35,839 nucleotides of DNA from assembly GCA_031277715.1 (NCBI GenBank), contig JAITLW010000016.1, positions 1-35,839 on the forward strand. Direction: 5' to 3'. This DNA is from Sphingobacterium sp. Lineage in GTDB: Bacteria; Bacteroidota; Bacteroidia; Sphingobacteriales; Sphingobacteriaceae. Within the stretch, counting starts at the first letter, position 1. The number at the start of each line of letters is the position of its first letter. Below the pieces are notes generated by a model. It saw only the letters and a program-made list of their open reading frames with translations. It searched no databases and was not told the origin of the DNA. Positions 17,901 through 27,118 of the stretch are shown here, in pieces. The translations under genes and the position numbers were made by a program.

Positions 17901-19529
17901 ATGTGTGGTATTGCAGGCATATTTATGCCAAAAGAAAATGAAACTGTATTACGCCAAAGGCTATTGGAAATGGCTCGACGTATACGCCATAGGGGGCCGG
18001 ATAGTTCTGGTGTCTACCATAGTTCAGAAGCTTATTTAGCCCATGAGCGTCTAGCAATCATGGATTTGGAATCTGGAACACAACCTATATATAGTCCGCA
18101 GAGGGATGTCGTTTTGGTGGTCAATGGCGAGATTTATAATTATCAGGAACTGCGATTGCAGGCAGGAGATTATCCATATAGTAGCCAATCCGACTCGGAG
18201 GTTCTTATGGCGCTTTATCTTCGTTATGGAGTTAGTTTTCTAAACGACCTGAACGGCATGTTTGCCCTGTTGATTTATGATACGAGAGACAGCTCTTTTT
18301 TGATTGCCCGTGATCATATCGGTATTATTCCCTTGTATTACGGTAGTGATCATTTCGGACAGCTCTATGTCGCATCGGAGCTTAAGTCTTTGGAAGGGTT
18401 TTGCCAACAGATGGATCAGTTCCCTCCAGGACATTATATTCACAGCAAGCTTAGTCTCAGACCGATGATCTGGTATTCCAGGAGCTGGCAGAATGAGGTA
18501 GGTACCAAGCAGGACCTGGGCAGAATACGGACGACACTTGAGTTGGCCGTAGCACGCCAGTTGATAGCAGATGTTCCTTTTGGGGTGCTGTTGTCAGGAG
18601 GTTTGGATTCTTCCCTTATTGCAGCTATTGCCAAACGTTTAATGGGGCAACAACCATTGCCCTCTTTTGCGATTGGGCTAGAGGGCGCTCCCGATTTGGC
18701 GGCCGCGCGGAGAGCCGCCGATTTTATCGGTACCGATCACCAGGAGATACATTTTACCGTCCAGGAGGGATTAGATGCGTTACGAGATGTTATCTATCAC
18801 TTAGAGACCTACGACGTTACCACTGTGAGAGCCTCTACGCCTATGTTTCTTTTGGCACGGGCTATTCGCGCCCGGGGGATCAAGATGGTACTTTCGGGTG
18901 AAGGATCTGATGAGCTTTTTGGAGGCTATCTTTATTTTCATAAAGCCCCCCATGCACAGGCTTTTCATGAAGAAACAGTGCGTAAGATCAGTAAATTATA
19001 TCAGTATGATTGTCTGAGAGCCAATAAGTCCCTCTGTGCCTGGGGAGTGGAAGGACGCGTGCCATTTTTGGATAGGGATTTTATCGATGTTGCAATGGAA
19101 TTGGATACCGAAGACAAAATGATAAAAAACGGGCGCATTGAAAAATGGGCGTTGCGGCAGGCCTTTCAGGGAGAGCTTCCCGAAGAAATCTTATGGAGAC
19201 AGAAAGAACAGTTCTCTGATGGTGTCGGTTACAATTGGATCGATAGCTTAAAGGAATTTGTAGAACAGGAAGTATCTGATGTTAATTTTAGTTATGCAGC
19301 GGTAAATTTCCCCCTGCAGACACCGAGGACCAAAGAAGAATATTACTATCGGAGTATATTTGAAAGCTATTATTCTTCTCCCGCCGCCGTGATGACTGTT
19401 CCTTCCGCCCGTTCTGTCGCATGCAGTACCCCTGAAGCCCTGGCCTGGGATCCCACATTTCTTATGGCAGATGAGCCTTCAGGTAGATCGATAGCGAATA
19501 TCCATCGCGAGGCATATCATGTTAGCTAA
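17901..19529 (+). CDS. asnB: Asparagine synthase B (glutamine-hydrolysing)
   Basis: MCGIAGIF with Cys2, RHRGPDSSGVY, VVNGEIYNYQELR, GVLLSGGLDSSLIAAIAKR, HFTVQEGLDALRDVIYHLETYDVTTVRASTPMFL, LSGEGSDELFGGYLYFHKAP; resembles E. coli AsnB over its length. Confidence 0.95.
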   Translation: MCGIAGIFMPKENETVLRQRLLEMARRIRHRGPDSSGVYHSSEAYLAHERLAIMDLESGTQPIYSPQRDVVLVVNGEIYNYQELRLQAGDYPYSSQSDSEVLMALYLRYGVSFLNDLNGMFALLIYDTRDSSFLIARDHIGIIPLYYGSDHFGQLYVASELKSLEGFCQQMDQFPPGHYIHSKLSLRPMIWYSRSWQNEVGTKQDLGRIRTTLELAVARQLIADVPFGVLLSGGLDSSLIAAIAKRLMGQQPLPSFAIGLEGAPDLAAARRAADFIGTDHQEIHFTVQEGLDALRDVIYHLETYDVTTVRASTPMFLLARAIRARGIKMVLSGEGSDELFGGYLYFHKAPHAQAFHEETVRKISKLYQYDCLRANKSLCAWGVEGRVPFLDRDFIDVAMELDTEDKMIKNGRIEKWALRQAFQGELPEEILWRQKEQFSDGVGYNWIDSLKEFVEQEVSDVNFSYAAVNFPLQTPRTKEEYYYRSIFESYYSSPAAVMTVPSARSVACSTPEALAWDPTFLMADEPSGRSIANIHREAYHVS

Positions 19530-19567
19530 AAGCCAATTTTAATTCAATATCTATGTAGTTAGGTGTA

Positions 19568-19588
19568 GGAGTACTCTTAGAGTACTCC
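19568..19588. promoter_or_regulatory. Double palindrome GGAGTACTC-TTA-GAGTACTCC between asnB and the Lrp/AsnC gene
   Basis: 9-bp perfect inverted repeat; each arm holds the self-complementary octamer GAGTACTC (19569-19576, 19580-19587), centres 11 bp apart. Confidence 0.65.
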
Positions 19589-19612
19589 ACATTATTCAGC
19601 CTATTTAATTGT

Positions 19613-20086
19613 ATGATGATGGACTTGGACCAGACAGACCTAGAACTGTTGCATTTGCTCCAAGAGGATGCGACAATGAGTAAAAAAGAACTTGGACTTT
19701 TGGTACACAAGTCTTTTTCTGTAGTTCACGAGCGGATTAAACGTTTAAAAAAGTATGGATATATTAAAGACGTGCGAGCCATACTGGATAGAGATAAGAT
19801 CGGTATTGGTTTGATCTGCTTTTCCCAGGTTTTTTTGAGCGATCATAGTTATGGTGCACTTGAAATGTTTGAAAATAGCGTGTCTCAGTTTCCCGAAGTT
19901 ATGGAGTGTTTTCAGATGTCGGGATCGTATGATTTTTTATTACATATTGCCACCAATGACATGGAGAGTTATCAGTTGTTTTTAAGAAATAAATTAGCCG
20001 TACTGCCTAGTATAGACAGGATTCAGAGCTTTTTTGTACTATCCGAAGCTAAGTCGGACCTAGTATATCCATTGTTTGGCAACTAA
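19613..20086 (+). CDS. Lrp/AsnC family transcriptional regulator
   Basis: LDQTDLELLHLLQEDATMSKKELGLLVHKSFSVVHERIKRLKKYGYIKDVRAILDRDKIG HTH and RAM-like domain. Confidence 0.93.
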   Translation: MMMDLDQTDLELLHLLQEDATMSKKELGLLVHKSFSVVHERIKRLKKYGYIKDVRAILDRDKIGIGLICFSQVFLSDHSYGALEMFENSVSQFPEVMECFQMSGSYDFLLHIATNDMESYQLFLRNKLAVLPSIDRIQSFFVLSEAKSDLVYPLFGN

Positions 20087-20260
20087 ACAGGAAGATTTCC
20101 GTAGCCTATACCGCATTATTTTATGGGGACACTACTACTAGATAATAGACATTCGTATTTTTGAATGAGGAGAGATGCAAAATTCGCTTTTATATTTTGA
20201 CATAATTATATTGCTTGTAAAGGTGAATTTATGTAGGTTTGAGAGAATATTGTATTTCCC

Positions 20261-20851
20261 TTGGTAAATAATAATACATACAACGAATCTGAATTACTTT
20301 TACTGGTAGCCAATAAAGACGAGCCTTCCTTTAATAAAATCTATAATATTTACAGTGATCGTATTTATGCTTTTGCTTTACGCATCTTGCAAAATGATGT
20401 ACTAGCGGAAGAAATTGTACAGGACGTATTCACCAAATTTTGGCGCTACGATCAGAAAGAGGAGATAAGGAACCTGTATGCTTGGTTTAGGACGCTTACT
20501 CGTAATCAAGCACTCAAGCTGTTACGAAGACAAGCTATTGAATTAAAAGCGGGCGAATCTCTTGCCCGGGACTGGAGTGAGGAGCAGAACAATACCGAAC
20601 TTGAGATAAACTATAGAGATATAAAGCGAATTTTGGACGAGACGATTGCGCAACTACCTGAACAACAGCGCAAAGTGTATCTCCTGTGTCATGTTGATGG
20701 CCTTAGCTATGAAGAAGCTGCTAAAGAGCTAGCGATATCGAAGCTTACTGTGCAGACCCACATGAAGATGGCACTTCGTAATATTAGAAATACCTTACTT
20801 AAAGGTAATAAACTGCTCGCTCTTTTGTTTTTCTATGGAGCCTTACGTTGA
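20261..20851 (+). CDS. ECF RNA polymerase sigma-70 factor (sigma 2), TTG start
   Basis: LAEEIVQDVFTKFWRYD and LSYEEAAKELAISKLTVQTHMKMALRNIR; reading frame opens with TTG, no nearby in-frame ATG. Confidence 0.92.
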   Translation: MVNNNTYNESELLLLVANKDEPSFNKIYNIYSDRIYAFALRILQNDVLAEEIVQDVFTKFWRYDQKEEIRNLYAWFRTLTRNQALKLLRRQAIELKAGESLARDWSEEQNNTELEINYRDIKRILDETIAQLPEQQRKVYLLCHVDGLSYEEAAKELAISKLTVQTHMKMALRNIRNTLLKGNKLLALLFFYGALR

Positions 20852-20915
20852 TACCTGCTTTTATATCCTTTTCATCTTAAAGTAACATTTTTTTTATTTT
20901 TTCTTAAAACAGGCT

Positions 20916-20950
20916 ACCCCGTCGGATAGGAGCCAAGGGTCTTATATATA
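20916..20950 (+). promoter_or_regulatory. Putative ECF-dependent promoter upstream of fecR 2 (ACCCC, N18, GTCTTATATATA)
   Basis: T-tract, ACCC and GTC arrangement as upstream of fecR 1. Confidence 0.35.
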
Positions 20951-20969
20951 AAAGACCAAGTAACGTGTT

Positions 20970-21944
20970 ATGGACAAAAGGCTAACATATCTTTATCAGC
21001 GATATATAGATCAGACATGTACAGATTATGAACTGAACGAATTTTTTCAGAAAGTGGCTCAAATGGAAAATGAATCCGAGATGAACATTCTTTTGGATAC
21101 CTCCTTTGATGAAGAAAGTATTATAAAGCTCTCCTCAGACCAAAAAAAACAGATCTATACTAAAATAAGAGTACAACATAAGCCTGTGGCAAAAGTTTAT
21201 AGGTGGAAATCTGTTTTTAAATATGTCGCTGCAGCAATGCTGGTTATCGCCGCAGGCAGTATCTATTGGTTACAACATACAAAATCTACTTTTGAATACA
21301 ATGAGCTTGAAAAGCCAATAACAATACAGCATGATCGGATTATTATTTTACCTGATAGTAGTGTTGTCGTCTTAAATAAAGATGCAAAGGTTGCCTATAC
21401 CAAAAACTATGGTAAAATCGATCGCGTCGTTAATCTAGTTGGCGAAGCTTACTTTAGTGTAACACCTGATAAAAATCGTCCTTTTATTGTAGTAACAAAA
21501 TCTGGAATAAAAACACGTGTACTTGGTACAAAATTTAATATAAAAGCTTTAGATACGAAGACTGTTGAAGTTACGGTTTCCGAAGGCAAGGTGCAGGTAG
21601 AAAGTGAAACTAAAGTCTTGCATATTCTTGAGGCAGACCAGCAATTGATCTATTCACTACCGAACCAACGATACTCTTCGCAATCTGTGGATGCAAGTAA
21701 AGTGGTGTCTTGGCAGAATAAAGATTTGTATTTTAATAATTTAACTTTAGGAGAGATTGGCGCGCGCCTGGAGAAAAAGTATCAGGTAAAGATCGAACTA
21801 CAAGGTTCTATATCTAATGATACACGGTTATCTGCTACATTTCTTAAAGACGAGTCATTGGAAGATGTATTGAATACGCTGACAGCTTTTCTTGATGCGA
21901 AGTATGAAATAGATACGACTGGTCGTGTAAAAATTTATCGATAA
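20970..21944 (+). CDS. FecR family anti-sigma factor (FecR 2)
   Basis: TM segment YVAAAMLVIAAGSIYWL; LPDSSVVVLNKDAKVAYTKNYGKIDRVVNLVGEAYFSV; TRVLGTKFNIKAL. Confidence 0.93.
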   Translation: MDKRLTYLYQRYIDQTCTDYELNEFFQKVAQMENESEMNILLDTSFDEESIIKLSSDQKKQIYTKIRVQHKPVAKVYRWKSVFKYVAAAMLVIAAGSIYWLQHTKSTFEYNELEKPITIQHDRIIILPDSSVVVLNKDAKVAYTKNYGKIDRVVNLVGEAYFSVTPDKNRPFIVVTKSGIKTRVLGTKFNIKALDTKTVEVTVSEGKVQVESETKVLHILEADQQLIYSLPNQRYSSQSVDASKVVSWQNKDLYFNNLTLGEIGARLEKKYQVKIELQGSISNDTRLSATFLKDESLEDVLNTLTAFLDAKYEIDTTGRVKIYR

Positions 21945-22045
21945 GACTACGGAGGTAGATAGGTGAAATAAAATCAAGAAAGGAGGGATTTCTTTTAGAT
22001 AGGCATTTAACGAATTAGGGGTTTAGATACCCTATATGAAATGAA

Positions 22046-22076
22046 GCCTGTAACGGGCGGGAACCAGGTTACAGGC
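22046..22076 (+). promoter_or_regulatory. Stem-loop in the fecR2-susC2 leader (GCCTGTAAC-N13-GTTACAGGC)
   Basis: 9-bp perfect arms; preceded by a second small stem TAGGG/CCCTA (22016-22034). Confidence 0.65.
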
Positions 22077-22120
22077 AGTTGTTTTAAACTCTTACTAATC
22101 ATTTAAAACTGTACTAAAAT

Positions 22121-25100
22121 ATGAAAATTTTTTGGGGAATTGTTCCCCCTACTTTACTATATCAAATTATGCGCATAAGCATACTGTTTTATGTCATTAT
22201 GACATTGGGTTTTCAGTTGCTCGCTTCCGAAAGCAACGGACAGAGTATGGCAAAGACTACTGTTGCCATCACTTTGCAGGAGGCAGATCTAGAAACTGTA
22301 ATTTCGGAGATTGAACGAGTTTCGCCCTTTCTGTTTATCTATCAGTTAGAAGATATTAGAGCGGTACAAGGAATCTCACTTAGGACAAATAAATCAGCAA
22401 AACCGACGGTCAAAGAGATTTTAGAGCAGGCCCTAATTGGAACTGATCTGAATTTTTCACAGGTAGGAAATAAGATCCTGATTAAGCGCAATCCGAATAG
22501 TGTTGTTTTTTCGGCACAGGAAGGTCAGCAGATTAATGTGCACGGGCAGGTAATCGATTCATTTGGAAAACCTGTTAGCGGTGTTACAGTTAGAGCTGTA
22601 GGTACTAACACGGCAGTAGTAACGGATAGTGAAGGAAAGTTTAGCCTTCTTAATGTGCCACAAGGTACCAAACTACAATTTCGGATGATTGGCTATGAAG
22701 AGGAGATTGTTACGGCCAGCGTGCAAATGCTAATCAAATTACGTCTTGAAGTTGGTGTAATTGAAGAAGTGTTAGTCAATACAGGATATCAAACTATTGC
22801 GAAAGAGCGGACTACGGGTGCTACGGTTACGATCGGTCAAGCGGAGCTGGAAAAGAGAAATGTAATTAATATAATGGATAATCTGGAAGGGCGTGTTCCA
22901 GGGCTGGTCCGTTACAATGGTAATACTTCTATTCGAGGTATCGGTACATTGACCGCAGATAAGAGTATTCTGATTGTCGTGGACGGTTTTCCACTGGAAG
23001 GTGGTATAGAGAATATCAATCCAAACGATGTCGAGCGGATTACGGTACTGAAAGATGCCGCTGCTACAGCCATCTATGGTGCACGAGCGACCAACGGCGT
23101 CATCGTTGTAGAAACCAAGAATGCTAAAAAAACTGGAAAAGTACAAATTGAGGCTGCCGCCAATTTACATATTACAGAGAAGCCTGATTATAGTAACTAC
23201 AATTATATGACTCCTTTTCAACAAGTCGAGTCCGAACGCTTATATGCCGACGAGTGGTTCAATAGTGGGATAAAAGGAAGTCTTCAGGAAATGATAGGTT
23301 CTTTTGAAAGAGAAATCGAGACCGGGGTAAGCATTACGCCTGTCCAGTATTTGTATTATCAAAAGGCCAAGGGGCTAATAACGTCGGAAGAATTGCAGGG
23401 AAAACTCAATGAGTTGAACAAAGGCGATTTTCTGAAAGATTATAAAAAGTATGCTTTAAAAAATCAAGTTATACAACAGTACAATCTTGCTTTGCGTTCA
23501 GGAACAGACAATACTTCTAGTAATTTGGTTCTTAACTACCGATCGGATAATTCCGGTTTTATCAATGCTTACGATCGTCAGCTCAATATCCAATATAGAG
23601 GAAGTTATCGACCGGCTAAATGGGTAGAAGCATCCTATGGCGTGAACAGTATACTCAACTACAATAGAAAACACAACAACGTATTAGCGACCGATCCCTT
23701 TAATGTTCCAAGTTATTATAGCTTAATCGATAGCGAAGGTCTACGAACGAATTATAATCTAAATGATTTTAACTTGTATAGCTCCTACAATACGCTTTTC
23801 GAACAGCAACCCAAGCTATTTTCTATGGGATTCAACCATCTGGATGAGTTGGAAAAAGACTATAATAACAGTATCATGCGTAACACCCGGTTTTTTATAG
23901 ATCTCGCTTTAAAACCTTTTGAAGGACTCGTGATACGTCCACAATTCCAATATGAAGACAATAGGCTCGAGAATTCGATCTATTCGGAAGAAGAAAGTTA
24001 CACCATGCGCAGATTGATTAATACGTTTACGTTGCAGAACACAAACGGATCGTATACAAATCTTATTCCTGTCGCAGGTAGATTACGGACAGGAGCAACC
24101 AATAGTCCAAGTTACACCGCGCGTATACAAGGTAATTATGACAAATCAATTGGCAATCACTCCGTTTCGGTTATTGCGGGGTCAGAGTTTAGACAGCTTC
24201 GTTCATATACGAGATCAAGTGTGTTGTTTGGGTATGATGACCAGCTGCAGACACAGGCCAATTCGAGTCTCGATTACAATGCGATGCGGAGTGTCATGGC
24301 TCCATTTTGGGGATCGAAAGTGTATCCTAGTGTATTGCTAGGTACCGAAGTTAATGTCTTTGGAACGAGAGATGTTCTAAATAGATTCGCCTCTGCCTAT
24401 GCAAATATGACCTATACTTATCAGCGCAAGTATAATGTTTTTGGATCTATAAGAAAAGATTATGCCGATCTGTTAGGTAGCGATGATAGGTATCGAGGCA
24501 GACCTCTCTGGTCAACGGGTGTTTCGTGGAATATCTCCAATGAAGATTTCTTTAAAGATAACAAGTGGTTTGATCAGTTGAAATTACGGACAAGTTATGG
24601 TGTTACCGGAAATATAGCTATGAATTATACAGCTAGAATGACAGCTACTATTGCCGGCACTAATTTATATAGTGCACAACCCATAGCAAATGTAGACAAC
24701 CCTCCCAATGATGCTTTGAGATGGGAGAAGACAAGCACCTTCAATATAGGGTTAGACTTTGCTACTAATAACAATCGCCTTCGGGGTACGCTAGATTGGT
24801 ATCGTAAATCAGGAACCGATTTGTTGGCTATAAAGCGTTTAGATGCTACGCAAGGGTTTACACAGATGATGATCAACAATGGCGATATGATCAATAATGG
24901 AATTGAAGCCAATATCAGTTATGATTGGTTTTCGTCCGGGAATGCCAATAATTTGAGTTGGACGACAACTATTAATATGGGACACAACAGAAATAGAGTC
25001 ACGAATGTGGATGAGATCGTTACCAATCCGCTGGTGCTGGCTGGACAGGGTACCTTAACCGTGGGGAATCCTGTCAACTCCCTGTATTCTTATCAATTTA

Positions 25101-25684
25101 AAGGCTTAGATCAGAATGGAGTCCCGTTATGGACGCTGTCTGACGGAACGGTCAAAAATCAGATTCCTTCTACCGATTTGAATGCTGTCGTATATTCTGG
25201 TGGCACGAATCCAGCGACGAGTATAGGGGTTAATAATGAAGTCAATTACAAGGGGATTGGGCTACAGGTATTTGTAACCTACTACGGTGGGCATTACCTG
25301 AGAAACAACCCGCCCATGTTGTATAATAATATGATATACGGAGCTGCTCCAAATTATCTCTTAGACAGTTGGAGACCCGATTATACCGATACTGATATAC
25401 CAGCCTATGGTGTGTATTTTAATACAGCGGCCAATGCCCATCCTATGATTTTTGCGGACAAGTGGGTGGTACGAGCAGATGTGTTAAAGGTGAGGAACAT
25501 TATACTTAATTACCGTCTTCCGGATCCAATTGGGAAGCGTTTGAGTGTTTCGAATCTACGTTTGAGTTTTCAGGTCAACAATCCAAATATACAATGGACC
25601 AAATCTGATTTGGCAATCGATGCTGAGACTCAAGGATTAAGAATACCGACCTCATACGTTTTGGGATTAAATTTTAACTTTTAG
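22121..25684 (+). CDS. SusC/RagA family TonB-linked outer membrane protein with STN domain (SusC 2)
   Basis: STN-like VAITLQEADLETVISEIERVSPFLFIYQ, CarboxypepD_reg-like NVHGQVIDSFGKPVSGVTVRAVGTNTAVVTDSEGKF, plug INPNDVERITVLKDAAATAIYGARATNGVIVVETK. Confidence 0.96.
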   Translation: MKIFWGIVPPTLLYQIMRISILFYVIMTLGFQLLASESNGQSMAKTTVAITLQEADLETVISEIERVSPFLFIYQLEDIRAVQGISLRTNKSAKPTVKEILEQALIGTDLNFSQVGNKILIKRNPNSVVFSAQEGQQINVHGQVIDSFGKPVSGVTVRAVGTNTAVVTDSEGKFSLLNVPQGTKLQFRMIGYEEEIVTASVQMLIKLRLEVGVIEEVLVNTGYQTIAKERTTGATVTIGQAELEKRNVINIMDNLEGRVPGLVRYNGNTSIRGIGTLTADKSILIVVDGFPLEGGIENINPNDVERITVLKDAAATAIYGARATNGVIVVETKNAKKTGKVQIEAAANLHITEKPDYSNYNYMTPFQQVESERLYADEWFNSGIKGSLQEMIGSFEREIETGVSITPVQYLYYQKAKGLITSEELQGKLNELNKGDFLKDYKKYALKNQVIQQYNLALRSGTDNTSSNLVLNYRSDNSGFINAYDRQLNIQYRGSYRPAKWVEASYGVNSILNYNRKHNNVLATDPFNVPSYYSLIDSEGLRTNYNLNDFNLYSSYNTLFEQQPKLFSMGFNHLDELEKDYNNSIMRNTRFFIDLALKPFEGLVIRPQFQYEDNRLENSIYSEEESYTMRRLINTFTLQNTNGSYTNLIPVAGRLRTGATNSPSYTARIQGNYDKSIGNHSVSVIAGSEFRQLRSYTRSSVLFGYDDQLQTQANSSLDYNAMRSVMAPFWGSKVYPSVLLGTEVNVFGTRDVLNRFASAYANMTYTYQRKYNVFGSIRKDYADLLGSDDRYRGRPLWSTGVSWNISNEDFFKDNKWFDQLKLRTSYGVTGNIAMNYTARMTATIAGTNLYSAQPIANVDNPPNDALRWEKTSTFNIGLDFATNNNRLRGTLDWYRKSGTDLLAIKRLDATQGFTQMMINNGDMINNGIEANISYDWFSSGNANNLSWTTTINMGHNRNRVTNVDEIVTNPLVLAGQGTLTVGNPVNSLYSYQFKGLDQNGVPLWTLSDGTVKNQIPSTDLNAVVYSGGTNPATSIGVNNEVNYKGIGLQVFVTYYGGHYLRNNPPMLYNNMIYGAAPNYLLDSWRPDYTDTDIPAYGVYFNTAANAHPMIFADKWVVRADVLKVRNIILNYRLPDPIGKRLSVSNLRLSFQVNNPNIQWTKSDLAIDAETQGLRIPTSYVLGLNFNF

Positions 25685-25689
25685 ACATA

Positions 25690-27105
25690 ATGAAAACGAT
25701 AAGATTTATAGTACTGGGATTAGTTTTTTTTCTACTTAATTCCTGTGCAAAATATACAGATATTATTGACCCCAAGGGTAAAAACTTATTGTCTACAGTC
25801 GATGAACTCGACTATTTACTTAATGTCAATATGGCATTAAATAATGGCTTTTACATGCAGAATTTATATGCATTGACAAATGATATGTATTTGACGACGG
25901 TATCTAATATTCTTTCAGGCGACAAAAATATGAACTATACAATTTTGACTTATGATGAAACTGCCGATAGAGCCGATCTGCAAAAAGTAGACATTGTATA
26001 CGAACAATTGTACGCTTTGATCGGAGCCCGCCTCAATGTTGTTCTGGGAGCAATTGATAAGGTAAGTGGCGATCCGGAAAAGGCAAAAAGGATAAAAGCG
26101 GAGGCTTTGACGCTTAGGGCGTATATACATTATATTCTTGTTAATATCTATGCGAAGTCCTATAACAGCGAAACCGCCGAATCGGATGGTGGTATTGCCT
26201 ATATGGATAAAACCGATTTCGAGAAGTCTCCCGTCAAAGAATCCGTTGCCGCAGTATATCACAAAATACTAAACGACCTTCAAGAAGCAGAAGACTTAAA
26301 TGCCTTATACGACCTTCCGCAGGTACCTACACGTGCAAGTAAGATTTTGCTTTACACTTTTAAAGCAGAGGTTTTACGTACATTGACACGGTATCCAGAG
26401 GCGATAGAATACGCAGATAAAGCACTAAAGCTTAACAATATTTTAGAAGATCATCGCCCTTATATAGCTACAGGCCTAGCTGTTCGAGACAACAGAACAG
26501 CTACGGATAATATTTTTCTTGCAGCCAATAAGGTAAATAATCCCACTTTCAACGTGCCTTCTGTGGAAACAATGGAACAGTATTATGAACCAGGAAATAT
26601 TATTCGCTATTACACTTCGACGTATTCTTACACCGTTGCTGGGGTAAACTATAGTGTTCAGCTGGGGACGCAGTATGCTTTTGAAGGAGCTTTGTTATAC
26701 TATAATAACAGTTATCAGCAGAATGCCTCAGGTATGACTGTGTCAGATCTATACTTTATTAAAGCAGAGTCATTGATACATAGTGATCGGATTGCCGATG
26801 GCGTTGCCATTCTAAATTACGTAAAAGAGAGACGTACACATCCAAGCCAATATAAACCAATAGAAGTCTCCAGTAAAGATGAAGCTATGAAAGCGTTTAA
26901 AAAGCTATCGCGAATAGAGTTTTTGATGACTTGGAAGAATTTTGTTAATCTCAAACGCTGGAACAGAAGTAATGAATATAAAGAGACGATTTCCAGGACC
27001 ATCAATGGTAAGACATATACGCTTACACCTGAGTCGCCTTTGTGGACATTTCCTTTTCCCCAGAGTGCTACAAATTATAACTCCAATCTTGCCCAAAATT
27101 ATTAA
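25690..27105 (+). CDS. RagB/SusD family nutrient uptake outer membrane lipoprotein (SusD 2)
   Basis: Lipobox FLLNSCAKYTD; RIKAEALTLRAYIHYILVNIYAKSYN; RIEFLMTWKNFVNLKRWNRSNEY. Confidence 0.92.
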   Translation: MKTIRFIVLGLVFFLLNSCAKYTDIIDPKGKNLLSTVDELDYLLNVNMALNNGFYMQNLYALTNDMYLTTVSNILSGDKNMNYTILTYDETADRADLQKVDIVYEQLYALIGARLNVVLGAIDKVSGDPEKAKRIKAEALTLRAYIHYILVNIYAKSYNSETAESDGGIAYMDKTDFEKSPVKESVAAVYHKILNDLQEAEDLNALYDLPQVPTRASKILLYTFKAEVLRTLTRYPEAIEYADKALKLNNILEDHRPYIATGLAVRDNRTATDNIFLAANKVNNPTFNVPSVETMEQYYEPGNIIRYYTSTYSYTVAGVNYSVQLGTQYAFEGALLYYNNSYQQNASGMTVSDLYFIKAESLIHSDRIADGVAILNYVKERRTHPSQYKPIEVSSKDEAMKAFKKLSRIEFLMTWKNFVNLKRWNRSNEYKETISRTINGKTYTLTPESPLWTFPFPQSATNYNSNLAQNY

Positions 27106-27118
27106 TTCATAAGATAAC

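Noticed and set aside
17901-19529. Lasso-peptide or RiPP cyclase interpretation of the asparagine-synthase gene
   Set aside because: The protein retains Cys2 and matches canonical AsnB along its length; no precursor peptide or leader peptidase gene was found nearby.
22772-23146. 124-aa minus-strand ORF
   Set aside because: Antisense to the SusC 2 plug region, which is strongly coding on the plus strand.
25915-26262. 115-aa minus-strand ORF
   Set aside because: Antisense shadow of susD 2.
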